A stretch of 64,000 nt of DNA. It comes from CAWBUW01 sp963792075 (lineage in GTDB: Bacteria; Chloroflexota; Anaerolineae; Anaerolineales; UBA4823). The translations under genes and the position numbers were made by a program. The stretch spans positions 992,001-1,056,000 of the forward strand of contig CAWBUW010000007.1 in the NCBI GenBank assembly GCA_963792075.1, written 5' to 3'. Below the pieces are notes generated by a model, which made no database searches, had not been told where the DNA came from, and saw only the letters and a list, made by a program, of their open reading frames with translations. Within the stretch, counting starts at the first letter, position 1; each line of letters opens with the position of its first letter. Positions 40,401-47,346 of this stretch are shown piece by piece.

Positions 40401-41612
40401 CTACTCGTTCTTCTTTGGCGGAATCTTCCCCAAAAGGTCTTCGCGTTTATAAATCACCGTCGCCCCTGATTCCTCCTCGGCAGGCGGTTCCACAGTTTCC
40501 GCTCCCCTCGCCCCTTGGGAGAGGGTAGGGTGAGGGCTTTCCTCTTCCGTGGCAACCATCTCTGCCTCCGCCTCGATCACCGGGAGATTTTCTACTCCTG
40601 GTGCAGCTTCCCTGGCTGGCTCAGCCAGCGCCTCTTTCAATTCGGCGCGGTCCATCATCACGGTAGCCACGGCTGCCGCAGCAGCTTCGGGCGGCGTAAG
40701 CTTCGCCGCCTGGGCAGCGATGGCTCCCCGGTCGTAAACCGCAGTCGCGATGACTTCCGCTGCTGCCGCTGCCGGTTCCGGGGTTTCCGCTACCCTCGCC
40801 CTTTGGGAGAGGGTAGGGTGAGGGCTCTCCTCTTTTGGAGCCACCCGCGCTGCCGGCGCTACCACGCCCAGCCGCTCCCACACCCGCTGCCGCCCGATGC
40901 GGTATTCGCGCGCCGCCAGGGCTGACTGGACGATTGCGATATAAGCCGTTATTGCGCCGATCAAGAAAGGCGTCAAACACAGCAAGACGATCGTCACGCT
41001 GAGGAGGGTCAAGGCCAGGGACATCCCTAACGAGAGCGCCATCACGACCGCGTAACTGAGCAAGAAACCGCCCAGGTTAGCCCGCCAGATGGCCAGCCAA
41101 TCCTTCACGTCAAACACTGCCCGGTAGGAGTGCTTGGCAATCACATGCATGATCGCGGCAGGCATCACCAACCCCAGTGCCAGAGCCGCCAGGATCACGA
41201 ATATCGAAATGCAGCTTCCAAAGACCACCGCCAGGATCGCAGCCAGTTCGCCTTTCTGAAGCGAATCGCTCATCGCCGTCATTGGCGCAATCACGATTGC
41301 ATAGAGCACCAACGCTAACAGCACTAACGGCAGGATCAAAGTAAGGATCGCCCCGCCAACTCTGAGCCCATCCTTGAACATTTCCACCGGCTCATCCCAT
41401 TCGGGGAGGCGCGGCAGTCCGCCATCACTGTCATCCAGGACGCTCTGCGCCAGGCGCGTGCAGTAACCTGCCAGCAGGACCAGCGGCAAGATGGGGATGA
41501 ACAGCATCGTCAGCCCTACCAGGGCTGTAATCCCCAACTTGCGCTTCCAATCCACATCCCGGAAAGGGAAAACAATAAAAGCCTTCATATCGGAGAGTGT
41601 AGAGGAATTCAT
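40401..41612 (-). CDS. DUF4013-type polytopic membrane protein
   Basis: 403 aa. N-terminal AFIVFPFRDVDWKRKLGITA, the helices LVGLTMLFIPILPLVLLAGY, and the LDDSDGGLPRLPEWDEPVEM cytoplasmic loop are diagnostic of DUF4013. Two further pairs of membrane segments reach about residue 235. The C-terminal ~160 residues are Ala/Glu-rich and disordered. They contain two copies of ESPHPTLSQ, which are the in-frame translations of palindromic repeats at 40.5 and 40.8 kb. The stop is 5 bases before the kinase start, so kinase and membrane protein likely work together, perhaps as sensor and anchor. Confidence 0.75.
   Translation of the reverse strand: MNSSTLSDMKAFIVFPFRDVDWKRKLGITALVGLTMLFIPILPLVLLAGYCTRLAQSVLDDSDGGLPRLPEWDEPVEMFKDGLRVGGAILTLILPLVLLALVLYAIVIAPMTAMSDSLQKGELAAILAVVFGSCISIFVILAALALGLVMPAAIMHVIAKHSYRAVFDVKDWLAIWRANLGGFLLSYAVVMALSLGMSLALTLLSVTIVLLCLTPFLIGAITAYIAIVQSALAAREYRIGRQRVWERLGVVAPAARVAPKEESPHPTLSQRARVAETPEPAAAAAEVIATAVYDRGAIAAQAAKLTPPEAAAAAVATVMMDRAELKEALAEPAREAAPGVENLPVIEAEAEMVATEEESPHPTLSQGARGAETVEPPAEEESGATVIYKREDLLGKIPPKKNE
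40498..40545. repeat. REP-like repeat within coding sequence, copy 1
   Basis: CCGCTCCCCTCGCCCCTTGG followed by GAGAGGGTAGGGTGAGGG. It is translated in frame as ESPHPTLSQGARG within the DUF4013 gene. Nearly the same as copy 2 at 40786. Confidence 0.75.
40786..40836. repeat. REP-like repeat within coding sequence, copy 2
   Basis: CCGCTACCCTCGCCCTTTGG followed by GAGAGGGTAGGGTGAGGG, translated ESPHPTLSQRARV. The CCCT...AGGG symmetry is of the REP type usually found between genes. Confidence 0.75.
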
Positions 41613-41644
41613 AGCGCCGCCTTTCCTGATTTATACTGAAAAAA

Positions 41645-42166
41645 TCACTTGGAGGTTGGCCTCGCCAGATACAACCAATCTTCTGGAACTTGCACCGTCA
41701 CAATTTCACCGCGAACACAGACCACGCCCTCTGCTGCCAGCGTGATCGCCACGACCACTTTTCGTCCTACGGGCTTCCCACCGATTTCCTTTACCTTCCC
41801 GCGTAGCTCCAACACTGGACCCAGCGGGGTTGGCTTGAGGTAATCGACGTGCAGAGAAGCGGTCACGTAGCGCAGCGCAGGCAGCGTATCCATCTCCCTG
41901 CCTTGCAAGCGATACACGGCCGCCGCGGCTGTCCCCGTACCATGACAATCAATCAGCGAGGCGAGCAGCCCTCCATAGACATATCCAGGGATCGCCGTAT
42001 GGTACACCTTCGGTTGAAAAAGGCACACGCTTTCCCCACTCTCTGCGGTGCTGCTATCTGCCCAATAGCTCTTGATCTGCAGCCCATGTTCGTTCAAGCT
42101 GCCGCAGCCATAGCAATGGCTCAGGTTTGCAGGGTAATAATCTTGGAAGGCTTTTTTATTCATCAT
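41645..42166 (-). CDS. PaaI-type hotdog thioesterase
   Basis: 173 aa from ATG 42166. An earlier in-frame GTG at 42181 exists; no Shine-Dalgarno is visible for either, so a short-leader mRNA is possible. The family pattern is HCYGCGSLNEHGLQIKSYW (PaaI/YiiD-like start) and PGYVYGGLLASLIDCHGTGT, the helix carrying the active-site Asp/His. ALRYVTASLHVDYLKPTPLG and the VCVRGEIVTVQVPE strand complete the hotdog fold. Likely an acyl-CoA thioesterase; substrate unknown. It is transcribed divergently from the histidine phosphatase. Confidence 0.8.
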   Translation of the reverse strand: MMNKKAFQDYYPANLSHCYGCGSLNEHGLQIKSYWADSSTAESGESVCLFQPKVYHTAIPGYVYGGLLASLIDCHGTGTAAAAVYRLQGREMDTLPALRYVTASLHVDYLKPTPLGPVLELRGKVKEIGGKPVGRKVVVAITLAAEGVVCVRGEIVTVQVPEDWLYLARPTSK

Positions 42167-42186
42167 GAGAAATTTTATCACAACAT

Positions 42187-42195
42187 TGGTATAAT
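42187..42195 (+). promoter_or_regulatory. Extended -10 promoter for the histidine phosphatase (leaderless)
   Basis: TGGTATAAT is a perfect extended -10 element; the TATAAT ends 6 bases before the ATG at 42202. Transcription would begin at or next to the start codon, implying a leaderless mRNA. No Shine-Dalgarno is present, in agreement. Confidence 0.65.
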
Positions 42196-42201
42196 TTCTC
42201 C

Positions 42202-43014
42202 ATGCAGCTCTACTTTATCCGCCATGCCCAATCGATAAATAACCGTCTTTATTCCCTCACCGGCTCTTCCGCTGGCCGCAGCGAGGATCCAGAAATTACC
42301 CCCCTCGGCCGCCGCCAGGCGAGCACCCTGGCCCACTTCCTGGCGCATGGGCCGGCCGCCCCGGGGCCCATCGATGCAGTCCACCCCGATGACGAACCAT
42401 CCCGCCCGTCCGGTGAAGCGCAAGCCACATTCGACGTGAACGATCTCCACAACCGGCGCGGTTTTGGCATCACCCATTTGTATTCCAGCTTGATGCTGCG
42501 CGCCGTCTCTACCGGCGAATTCATTTCCCAGGCGCTCGGCCTCCCGCTGGTTGCCTGGCCCGACCTGCACGAAGCCGGCGGCATCTATTTTGATGACAAA
42601 TCCGCCAGCGCTGCAGCAGGGGCGCCCGTGCGCGTTGGGCTCCCCGGCAAGTCGCGTTCCTATTTCACTCAGCACCACCCTGGCCTGCGCCTGCCGGAGG
42701 ACCTGGACGAAACCGGTTGGTACAACCGGCCCTTTGAAGAGCGCCCCGAACGCTTCGCGCGCGCCCGGCGCTTCCTGGATGAGGTGTGCGCCCGCCATAC
42801 CGCCCAGGACCGCGTTGCCGTGGTCAGCCACGGTGCGTTTTACGCTTACATGCTGCACACACTCTTCCGCATCCCCATCCGGATGGACCAGGATTTCCCC
42901 CAGTGGTTTGCCCTCAACAACTGCGCCATCTCACGTTTCGACTTCACCGATCAGCCAACCGTCGTCGTCTACCTCAACCGCGCCGACTTCCTCCCCGCAG
43001 AATTAATCACTTGA
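42202..43014 (+). CDS. Histidine phosphatase (phosphoglycerate mutase superfamily)
   Basis: 270 aa. The catalytic N-terminal motif is YFIRHAQSINNRLY (RHxxxxN with the phospho-acceptor His). The second catalytic His lies in AVVSHGAFYAYMLHTLFRIP. Conserved GRRQASTLAHFLAHG and HLYSSLMLRAVSTGEFISQA complete the pattern. It hydrolyses a phosphate ester through a phosphohistidine. The insert around residues 105-160 is long and may set substrate choice, which cannot be read. Preceded by a clear extended -10 promoter. Confidence 0.85.
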   Translation: MQLYFIRHAQSINNRLYSLTGSSAGRSEDPEITPLGRRQASTLAHFLAHGPAAPGPIDAVHPDDEPSRPSGEAQATFDVNDLHNRRGFGITHLYSSLMLRAVSTGEFISQALGLPLVAWPDLHEAGGIYFDDKSASAAAGAPVRVGLPGKSRSYFTQHHPGLRLPEDLDETGWYNRPFEERPERFARARRFLDEVCARHTAQDRVAVVSHGAFYAYMLHTLFRIPIRMDQDFPQWFALNNCAISRFDFTDQPTVVVYLNRADFLPAELIT

Positions 43015-43027
43015 CCCTCTAATTCTA

Positions 43028-43075
43028 ATCCCCTCTTCCCTTCGCGGCTTTGCGCCTTTGCGGTTCAATTAGGAT
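43028..43075. repeat. CGCAAAGGCGC-type intergenic repeat
   Basis: CTTCGCGGCTTTGCGCCTTT followed by GCGGTTCAATTAGG. Related units occur at 61266-61298 and 61350-61388. They are a short GC-rich dispersed element. This copy lies between convergent genes. Confidence 0.6.
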
Positions 43076-43475
43076 TACCTGAATGTTTCTTCGCCTCGGC
43101 AATCTCCAGCGCAGGCATCACCAACAGCAGGAAAGCTGCTGCTGCGTGCGCCGGTGAATACATCTCCGCTACCCGGCCCACATATTCATCTGGCGCCAGC
43201 CGTTTGTGCAGGACCAGTGCGCCATCATTATCCACTTTACCAATCAGCTCATCCGGCCCAAGCGCGGCGCGGTAGACCTTACCGCTCTCCGCGTCCAGCC
43301 GCCCGGCATAGTGATCCGGGCCCAGGCGGGTTTCGTAAATCTTCCCCGTCTCTACCTCCACCCGTCCGACTTCGTGGTCGGGGCCCAGGCGGGTCTCAAA
43401 CACGTGCCCAGGCTGGTCCACATGCCCCAGGTACTGGTCGCGGGATAACGACCGGTGTAAAAATACTTTGTTCAT
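43065..43475 (-). CDS. Short-repeat protein (about five LGPDxxxGxVxxxxGKVY units)
   Basis: 136 aa. Regular ~22-residue units are visible: FETRLGPDHEVGRVEVETGK, IYETRLGPDHYAGRLDAESG, KVYRAALGPDELIGKVDNDG and ALVLHKRLAPDEYVGRVAEM. They suggest a small all-beta repeat fold. An Ala/Leu-rich hydrophobic stretch near the end (AHAAAAFLLLVMPALEIAEA) may be a membrane anchor or amphipathic helix. No characterised family is recognised. A short gap separates it from the zinc-ribbon gene upstream on the same strand, so the two may be cotranscribed. Confidence 0.7.
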   Translation of the reverse strand: MNKVFLHRSLSRDQYLGHVDQPGHVFETRLGPDHEVGRVEVETGKIYETRLGPDHYAGRLDAESGKVYRAALGPDELIGKVDNDGALVLHKRLAPDEYVGRVAEMYSPAHAAAAFLLLVMPALEIAEAKKHSGNPN

Positions 43476-43493
43476 CCTTTGCTCCTGTTTTTC

Positions 43494-44282
43494 CTACAAC
43501 AACTTCCCTTTCAAGTTGAAGCCGTTCTTTAGCCAGTTGACCACGGCGCGTAATTGCTTGCGCTCTTTTTCGTCCATACCGAGATAAGCCTTCGCCACCT
43601 TGATCATGATCGCCATCATCGTGGAAGAGCCCACGGTCAATCCCGCCGGTGGCACAATGCTTGTGACCGCCGTGAGCACCACCCCGCCCAGCGCCAGCGC
43701 CCCCACAATTTTGAGCAGTTTCTTCTTGCCCTCGTCCAGCTCAACTTTCTCATACATTTCGCCGGCAAATTTTGCCAGGTCGTCCTCTAACTTTTTGAGG
43801 CCCTTTTTCTCCGCCGTTGTAGGTTTGCTTCCTGCCTGCGCCCCGGCAGCTTTCGCCTTTTTCTGGCCTGTTTTGGCTTTCCTCCGGCTGCCCTGGCTTG
43901 CCTGGACAGGCGGTTTCGCCTCCTTGTCTGCCTGGTCTTTCAAAGTAGGCTTGGCATATGATTTTTTCGATGGGCTGGCGACAGCCACCGCCTCTCCTGG
44001 CGATTCTTGTCGTGCCGGCCAGGATCGCTCTTTCGTGCTTGCGCCTTTACCGGTCTTCCGGGAGGGTCTGGCATCTTTCTTAGCTGCTGCAGCCGCGCTG
44101 TCCTTCGGCTTCGGCTTCGTTTCCCCCTTCGTGTTTTCTAAGCGTGCCACTTCCGCCTCGGTCAGCAGTTTTCCCGCACGCACGTAGATCGTCTTTTTGC
44201 AGTACGGGCAGATCGTCTTCCGCTTGGGCGTCTTTTTTAATGCCTTATGGCAGTATGGGCAGGTTTGCCTGGTTTCGGTCAT
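43494..44282 (-). CDS. Zinc-ribbon protein with Lys/Ala-rich linker and membrane segment
   Basis: 262 aa. Two CxxC pairs (TCPYCHKALKKTPK and KTICPYCKKTIYV) form an N-terminal zinc ribbon. A long Lys/Ala/Ser/Pro-rich linker (about residues 50-150) follows, of the type seen in disordered, nucleic-acid-binding tails. Then come a helix (KKLEDDLAKFAGEMYEKVEL), one hydrophobic segment (KIVGALALGGVVLTAVTSIV) and a helical tail (MDEKERKQLRAVVNWLKNG). Possibly membrane associated. No specific family is recognised. It is the first gene of a two-gene run with the repeat protein. Confidence 0.65.
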   Translation of the reverse strand: MTETRQTCPYCHKALKKTPKRKTICPYCKKTIYVRAGKLLTEAEVARLENTKGETKPKPKDSAAAAAKKDARPSRKTGKGASTKERSWPARQESPGEAVAVASPSKKSYAKPTLKDQADKEAKPPVQASQGSRRKAKTGQKKAKAAGAQAGSKPTTAEKKGLKKLEDDLAKFAGEMYEKVELDEGKKKLLKIVGALALGGVVLTAVTSIVPPAGLTVGSSTMMAIMIKVAKAYLGMDEKERKQLRAVVNWLKNGFNLKGKLL

Positions 44283-44298
44283 GATTCTTCCTCTTTAT

Positions 44299-44340
44299 TT
44301 GGACAAGTTGGTACAGGGAACCCTGTGCCAACTCGTCCAA
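44299..44340. terminator. Hairpin between minus-strand genes
   Basis: TTGGACAAGTTGGTACAGGG pairs with CCCTGTGCCAACTCGTCCAA around an AA-containing centre, with two G-T-type mismatches. It follows the stop of the 274-aa membrane gene's neighbour region and precedes the zinc-ribbon gene, so it probably ends transcription from the upstream gene. Confidence 0.6.
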
Positions 44341-44344
44341 TCAT

Positions 44345-45169
44345 TTAATCCCACAGCCTGAGCAGTGTCGCATAATATACCGCGGCCAGGATATGGATGA
44401 ATGCCGCCATAAACAGTACCATTCCAATGGGGATGTGTACCACATGCCAGATGGCCAGCATCTTTCGAGCGGAGGCCAGCGAAGCTAATTGTCCCTGCAG
44501 TTCTTGTCGCTGCCAGACCAGCGCCTCTAACTGCTCCGCTTTCTGGCGCGCCAGGCCGCTCATCCCCCTCCGCAGCTTGAACCATTCCCAACGGGTTCGC
44601 CAGCCTAAAAGCCCGCGCTGCCAGATGAAACCGCTGCCCCCAGCGGACGTCAGCGCCGCCATCTTTTCACCGATCTTGAGCAAGCGTGGGCTGACCGTCT
44701 GTTCCGCCATCCAGGATCCAATCGCGGCTTGCACAGCCTGGATGCTGCCTCGCAAGACTTCTGCCTGCACCTCCACGCCATCCACCGTGCGTGGCACTGC
44801 GGTGTAAATATAACGCCCCACAAACCCGCTGGCCACCACCACTGCGGTCAACAGCAGCGTCACACCCGCCAGGCCGTTCAATTTCCAGGCCGAGTGCAGC
44901 AGCACCATATAGGGGCCCACCAGCCCGGTATAAATATGGAACTCCAGCCAGCTTGCCATCCGCCCCCAGCCGGCCATGCGCTGCCGTTTCCGCAGCGAAT
45001 ACAGCGTTTCAGTCATCAGCATCAGCAAGAACCCCGCCACGCCGAGCCCGTGCCCGAAAAATTCAGATGCGGCCGGGATGCTCCCCCGCCAGATCACCAC
45101 ACCGAGATAAAGCAGCGTGATCAGGATGATCGTTATAAACGCGGCCCACAGCTCACGGTTCGTTTTCAT
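44345..45169 (-). CDS. Cytochrome-b561/ferric-reductase-like membrane protein
   Basis: 274 aa from the ATG at 45169; a GTG at 45220 would extend into a hairpin. Membrane segments: ITIILITLLYLGVVIWRG, GLGVAGFLLMLMTETLYSL, VGPYMVLLHSAWKLNG, VTLLLTAVVVASGFVGRYIY and the final WHVVHIPIGMVLFMAAFIHI. Histidines in EFHIYTGLV, VLLHSA and the last segment (WHVVHIP, FIHIL) are placed like axial haem ligands. A helical ~90-residue insertion (RQKAEQLEALVWQRQELQGQ) splits the last two segments. A haem-b electron-transfer role is inference. Confidence 0.6.
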   Translation of the reverse strand: MKTNRELWAAFITIILITLLYLGVVIWRGSIPAASEFFGHGLGVAGFLLMLMTETLYSLRKRQRMAGWGRMASWLEFHIYTGLVGPYMVLLHSAWKLNGLAGVTLLLTAVVVASGFVGRYIYTAVPRTVDGVEVQAEVLRGSIQAVQAAIGSWMAEQTVSPRLLKIGEKMAALTSAGGSGFIWQRGLLGWRTRWEWFKLRRGMSGLARQKAEQLEALVWQRQELQGQLASLASARKMLAIWHVVHIPIGMVLFMAAFIHILAAVYYATLLRLWD

Positions 45170-45195
45170 CAGGTTTCTGGTCTTTTTATAAAGAC

Positions 45196-45238
45196 CTGGG
45201 GTGTTGGAAGGCGGTATCACCGCCCGCCAACACCCCAG
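45196..45238. terminator. Nested hairpin upstream of the cytochrome-b-like gene
   Basis: The outer arms CTGGGGTGTTGG and CCAACACCCCAG enclose an inner GCGGT-ATC-ACCGC hairpin. On the minus strand it lies downstream of the HD-GYP stop and just before the cytochrome-b-like start, so it may end the HD-GYP transcript. Confidence 0.6.
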
Positions 45239-45262
45239 ATTTTCATGGTTCTCCGTTCGAAA

Positions 45263-45880
45263 TTAGATGTTGAGCTGCCGCAGCTTGGTCAGGCTGTCAA
45301 TATTTTCCACAAAAGCCTGCACCAGGTCTGGGTCGAAGAGTTGGCCGGAAGTCTCTCGGATCATGTCCCGCGCTTCCTGCACGGATATTTCCTTCTTATA
45401 CGTCCGCGGCGTCGTCAGGGCATCAAACACATCCGCCAACCCGCACAGCCTGGCTCCTGCCGGGATTTGGTCGCCGCGCAGGCCCTGGGGATAGCCCGAG
45501 CCATCCCAGCGCTCGTGATGTGACAGGCAAATCGGGGCTGCCATTTGCAGCACCGTCATGGACGATTCGCGTAAGATCTCATACCCGATCGTGGTATGTT
45601 TTTTGGTCGATTCCAGCTCGGCGGGGGTCATGTTCCCCACCCGAGAAAGCAGGTTATCCGGCAGCCCGACTTTGCCAATATCGTGCAGCATGGCTGCCAC
45701 AGCAATCGTTTCAGCTTCTTGGGTCGAATATCCCATGCCCAAAGCCAGCGTGTTGACGTACGCACGGATACGATCCAGGTGGCTGAGCGTACCCGCATCC
45801 CGGTACTCCGCCATCCAGGCCATCCGCTTGACCATGTCGGCTGTCTCTCGATTTATTGTTTCAGGAATACGCATTAGCAT
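45263..45880 (-). CDS. HD-GYP domain protein (putative c-di-GMP phosphodiesterase)
   Basis: 205 aa, a stand-alone HD-GYP domain. Metal-binding LHDIGKVGLPDNLL, then KKHTTIGYEIL, ICLSHHERWDGSGYPQGLRG (the GYP signature), IPAGARLCGLADVFDALTTP, and the closing SGQLFDPDLVQAFVENID. Start is at 45880 or two codons in. HD-GYP proteins hydrolyse cyclic di-GMP. There is no receiver or sensor domain; the first helix (LSHLDRIRAYVNTLALGMGY) replaces the usual H-x-x-R-V segment. It faces the Tad operon across a 540-bp divergent region, which suggests c-di-GMP control of pili. That link is inference. Confidence 0.85.
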   Translation of the reverse strand: MLMRIPETINRETADMVKRMAWMAEYRDAGTLSHLDRIRAYVNTLALGMGYSTQEAETIAVAAMLHDIGKVGLPDNLLSRVGNMTPAELESTKKHTTIGYEILRESSMTVLQMAAPICLSHHERWDGSGYPQGLRGDQIPAGARLCGLADVFDALTTPRTYKKEISVQEARDMIRETSGQLFDPDLVQAFVENIDSLTKLRQLNI

Positions 45881-46010
45881 GATAGCCTTCCAAAATTATA
45901 TATAACACTGGCTGATTAAAATAATCAAAACTTGAAGCACCTCACTGCAAGAATGCCCTTATCATTCTATAACAAAAAGCTCAAAGGCACAAGAAGCTGC
46001 GACGGGGTGC

Positions 46011-46162
46011 CAGGGTTTTCTTAAAGTCGGGGTTTGGGGTATAAGTGGGAAGCAAGGCTTCCCACTTATACCCCAATTCCTCTTCTGCCCCCGCCAGCGG
46101 GGCGGGGGCAGGGGGTGGGGATGGCTCCGCCGACAGGGGTTTCTGACTTTAAGAAAACCCTG
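46011..46162. repeat. Nested palindromic element
   Basis: The outer 18-bp perfect arms CAGGGTTTTCTTAAAGTC (46011-46028) and their complement (46145-46162) enclose two more hairpins. One is GGGGTATAAGTGGGAAGC-AAG-complement (46036-46074); the other is CCCCCGCCAGCGGGGCGGGGG (46089-46109). It may be a mobile palindromic unit or a structured barrier between the HD-GYP and Tad promoters. No coding sequence is seen. Confidence 0.7.
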
Positions 46163-46181
46163 AACTGAATCAATACGTTCA

Positions 46182-46210
46182 TTGCAAATAAAGCCATTTG
46201 ATGTTAAAAT
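46182..46210 (+). promoter_or_regulatory. Promoter of the Tad pilus operon
   Basis: TTGCAA (46182-46187), a 17-bp spacer and TAAAAT (46205-46210) with an upstream TG at extended -10 position. The first gene begins at 46421, so the mRNA leader would be about 200 nt. Confidence 0.6.
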
Positions 46211-46217
46211 CTAATAT

Positions 46218-46420
46218 CAGATCGCGTAAATCAATTGTTGGTCGACGTATCGATCACAATTGTATATATCGTCTCATATCTGGAGGCATCGAACCGGCAT
46301 AATTTATTGTGGTCACGCAGAATGCTGGGGAGCCAAACGTGAAACCGGCCAGGTCTTTACTTGCGCTGGTTTTTCTTTTTACGGCTCCCCATTTGGGTTT
46401 TGAGGGGAAAGGGATTATTG
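46218..46420 (+). promoter_or_regulatory. Structured leader of the Tad operon; weak GEMM-like riboswitch candidate
   Basis: It contains a perfect 8-bp long-range stem GGGGAGCC (46327-46334)/GGCTCCCC (46383-46390). Inside it are CCAG/CTGG arms, and upstream a CATAA-TTTA-TTGTG hairpin at 46299-46312. The order GGAGGCATCGAACC, GTCACGCAGAATGC, GGGGAGCCAAA and GGCCAGG loosely parallels the c-di-GMP-I (GEMM) consensus, but several invariant positions differ. The Shine-Dalgarno AGGGGAAAGGG follows directly. Confidence 0.3.
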
Positions 46421-46918
46421 ATGAGCTTGAAACATCCGCATCTGCCCACTGCACAACGTAGCCGCTGCACGGGGATTCCCCGCGCCCGCGGCCAGGGCAT
46501 GATCGAATTTGCGCTGCTTCTGCCCCTGCTAATTCTATTCGTCTTCGGCGCTGCCGATCTTGGTCGCGCATTCCAGGCATTGATCGCTGTAACCAATGCC
46601 ACTCGCGAAGGAGCGAGGCAGGGTATTTACAACTATGCCGATTTTGATGCGACCGATCCGGATGGAACGACGAGCGAAATTCTTATCAAGAACGCTGTTA
46701 TAAATGAGGCAAAAGAGGTTTACAGCATCAAAATAAACCTTTCAGATGTAACAGTCACCTGCGGTGACCCTCCTTCGAGTAACTTTAATGCTATCGACTG
46801 TACAACCGGAAAGTCGCTGAATGTTAAGGCTTGCTATAATTTTCAACTAATTACCCGTATTATTCCTGGTTTTTCAGATATCCTCATTTGCCGGGATACA
46901 AAAATGAGGATCCCATGA
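46421..46918 (+). CDS. TadE-like pseudopilin / pilus assembly protein
   Basis: 165 aa from the ATG at 46421, with GGGGAAAGGG upstream; a longer frame from 46361 lies in the leader and is not preferred. The TadE motif is RGQGMIEFALLLPLLIL, FVFGAADLGRAFQALIA, then TNATREGARQGIYN. The Glu at position 5 of the hydrophobic start (GMIEF) is the type-IV-pilin-like feature. The rest is a Cys-containing extracytoplasmic domain (VTCGDPPSSN, CTTGKSLNVKACYNF). It contributes to the Tad pilus assembly base. The stop overlaps the next ATG (ATGA). Confidence 0.85.
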   Translation: MSLKHPHLPTAQRSRCTGIPRARGQGMIEFALLLPLLILFVFGAADLGRAFQALIAVTNATREGARQGIYNYADFDATDPDGTTSEILIKNAVINEAKEVYSIKINLSDVTVTCGDPPSSNFNAIDCTTGKSLNVKACYNFQLITRIIPGFSDILICRDTKMRIP

Positions 46919-47325
46919 GCAAGTCTTTCAAAAATATTAAACACGGTCAATCATTGGTTGAGTTTGCCATCTTGCTACCACTGCTCCTGATCATTATCAT
47001 GTTCTTTTTTGATATGGGCCGTTTGGTATTTTATTTTACCGTCTTAAATAATGCTGCTCGCGACGGAGCGAGATATGGAGCTGTCCGAGAATCACCAAAT
47101 TCGACAACGGTTGTCAACGAAATAGCAATTATTGATACCACTCGCTCTCATATTTACGGTCTCCCCGATACTGTGGGTGTGACTGTAACAAAATCTACTT
47201 CCGCTCGAACGTTAACGGTGGTTACAGATTATTGTTATTCCCCAATCACCCCCTTCGTTAGCACTTTATTGGGTTCAGGATGCTTTCCTGTAAACGGTGA
47301 AGCAACCATGTTTATTGAAAGATAG
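46915..47325 (+). CDS. tadE: TadE-family pilus assembly protein
   Basis: 136 aa from the ATG at 46915, which overlaps the preceding stop; GAGG lies a few bases upstream. HGQSLVEFAILLPLLLIIIM, FFFDMGRLVFYFTVLNNAAR and DGARYGAV are the TadE signature, a prepilin-like N-terminus with Glu at +5. It is a second, divergent copy of the gene before it; paired TadE/TadF-type pseudopilins are usual in Tad loci and need processing by a prepilin peptidase, which is not encoded in this window. Confidence 0.85.
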   Translation: MSKSFKNIKHGQSLVEFAILLPLLLIIIMFFFDMGRLVFYFTVLNNAARDGARYGAVRESPNSTTVVNEIAIIDTTRSHIYGLPDTVGVTVTKSTSARTLTVVTDYCYSPITPFVSTLLGSGCFPVNGEATMFIER

Positions 47326-47346
47326 TTGGATAAAAGGAGCATAGCC

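Noticed and set aside
46263..46420. Confident assignment of a c-di-GMP riboswitch
   Set aside because: Several invariant bases of the class are missing by eye; kept only as a weak candidate needing a covariance search.
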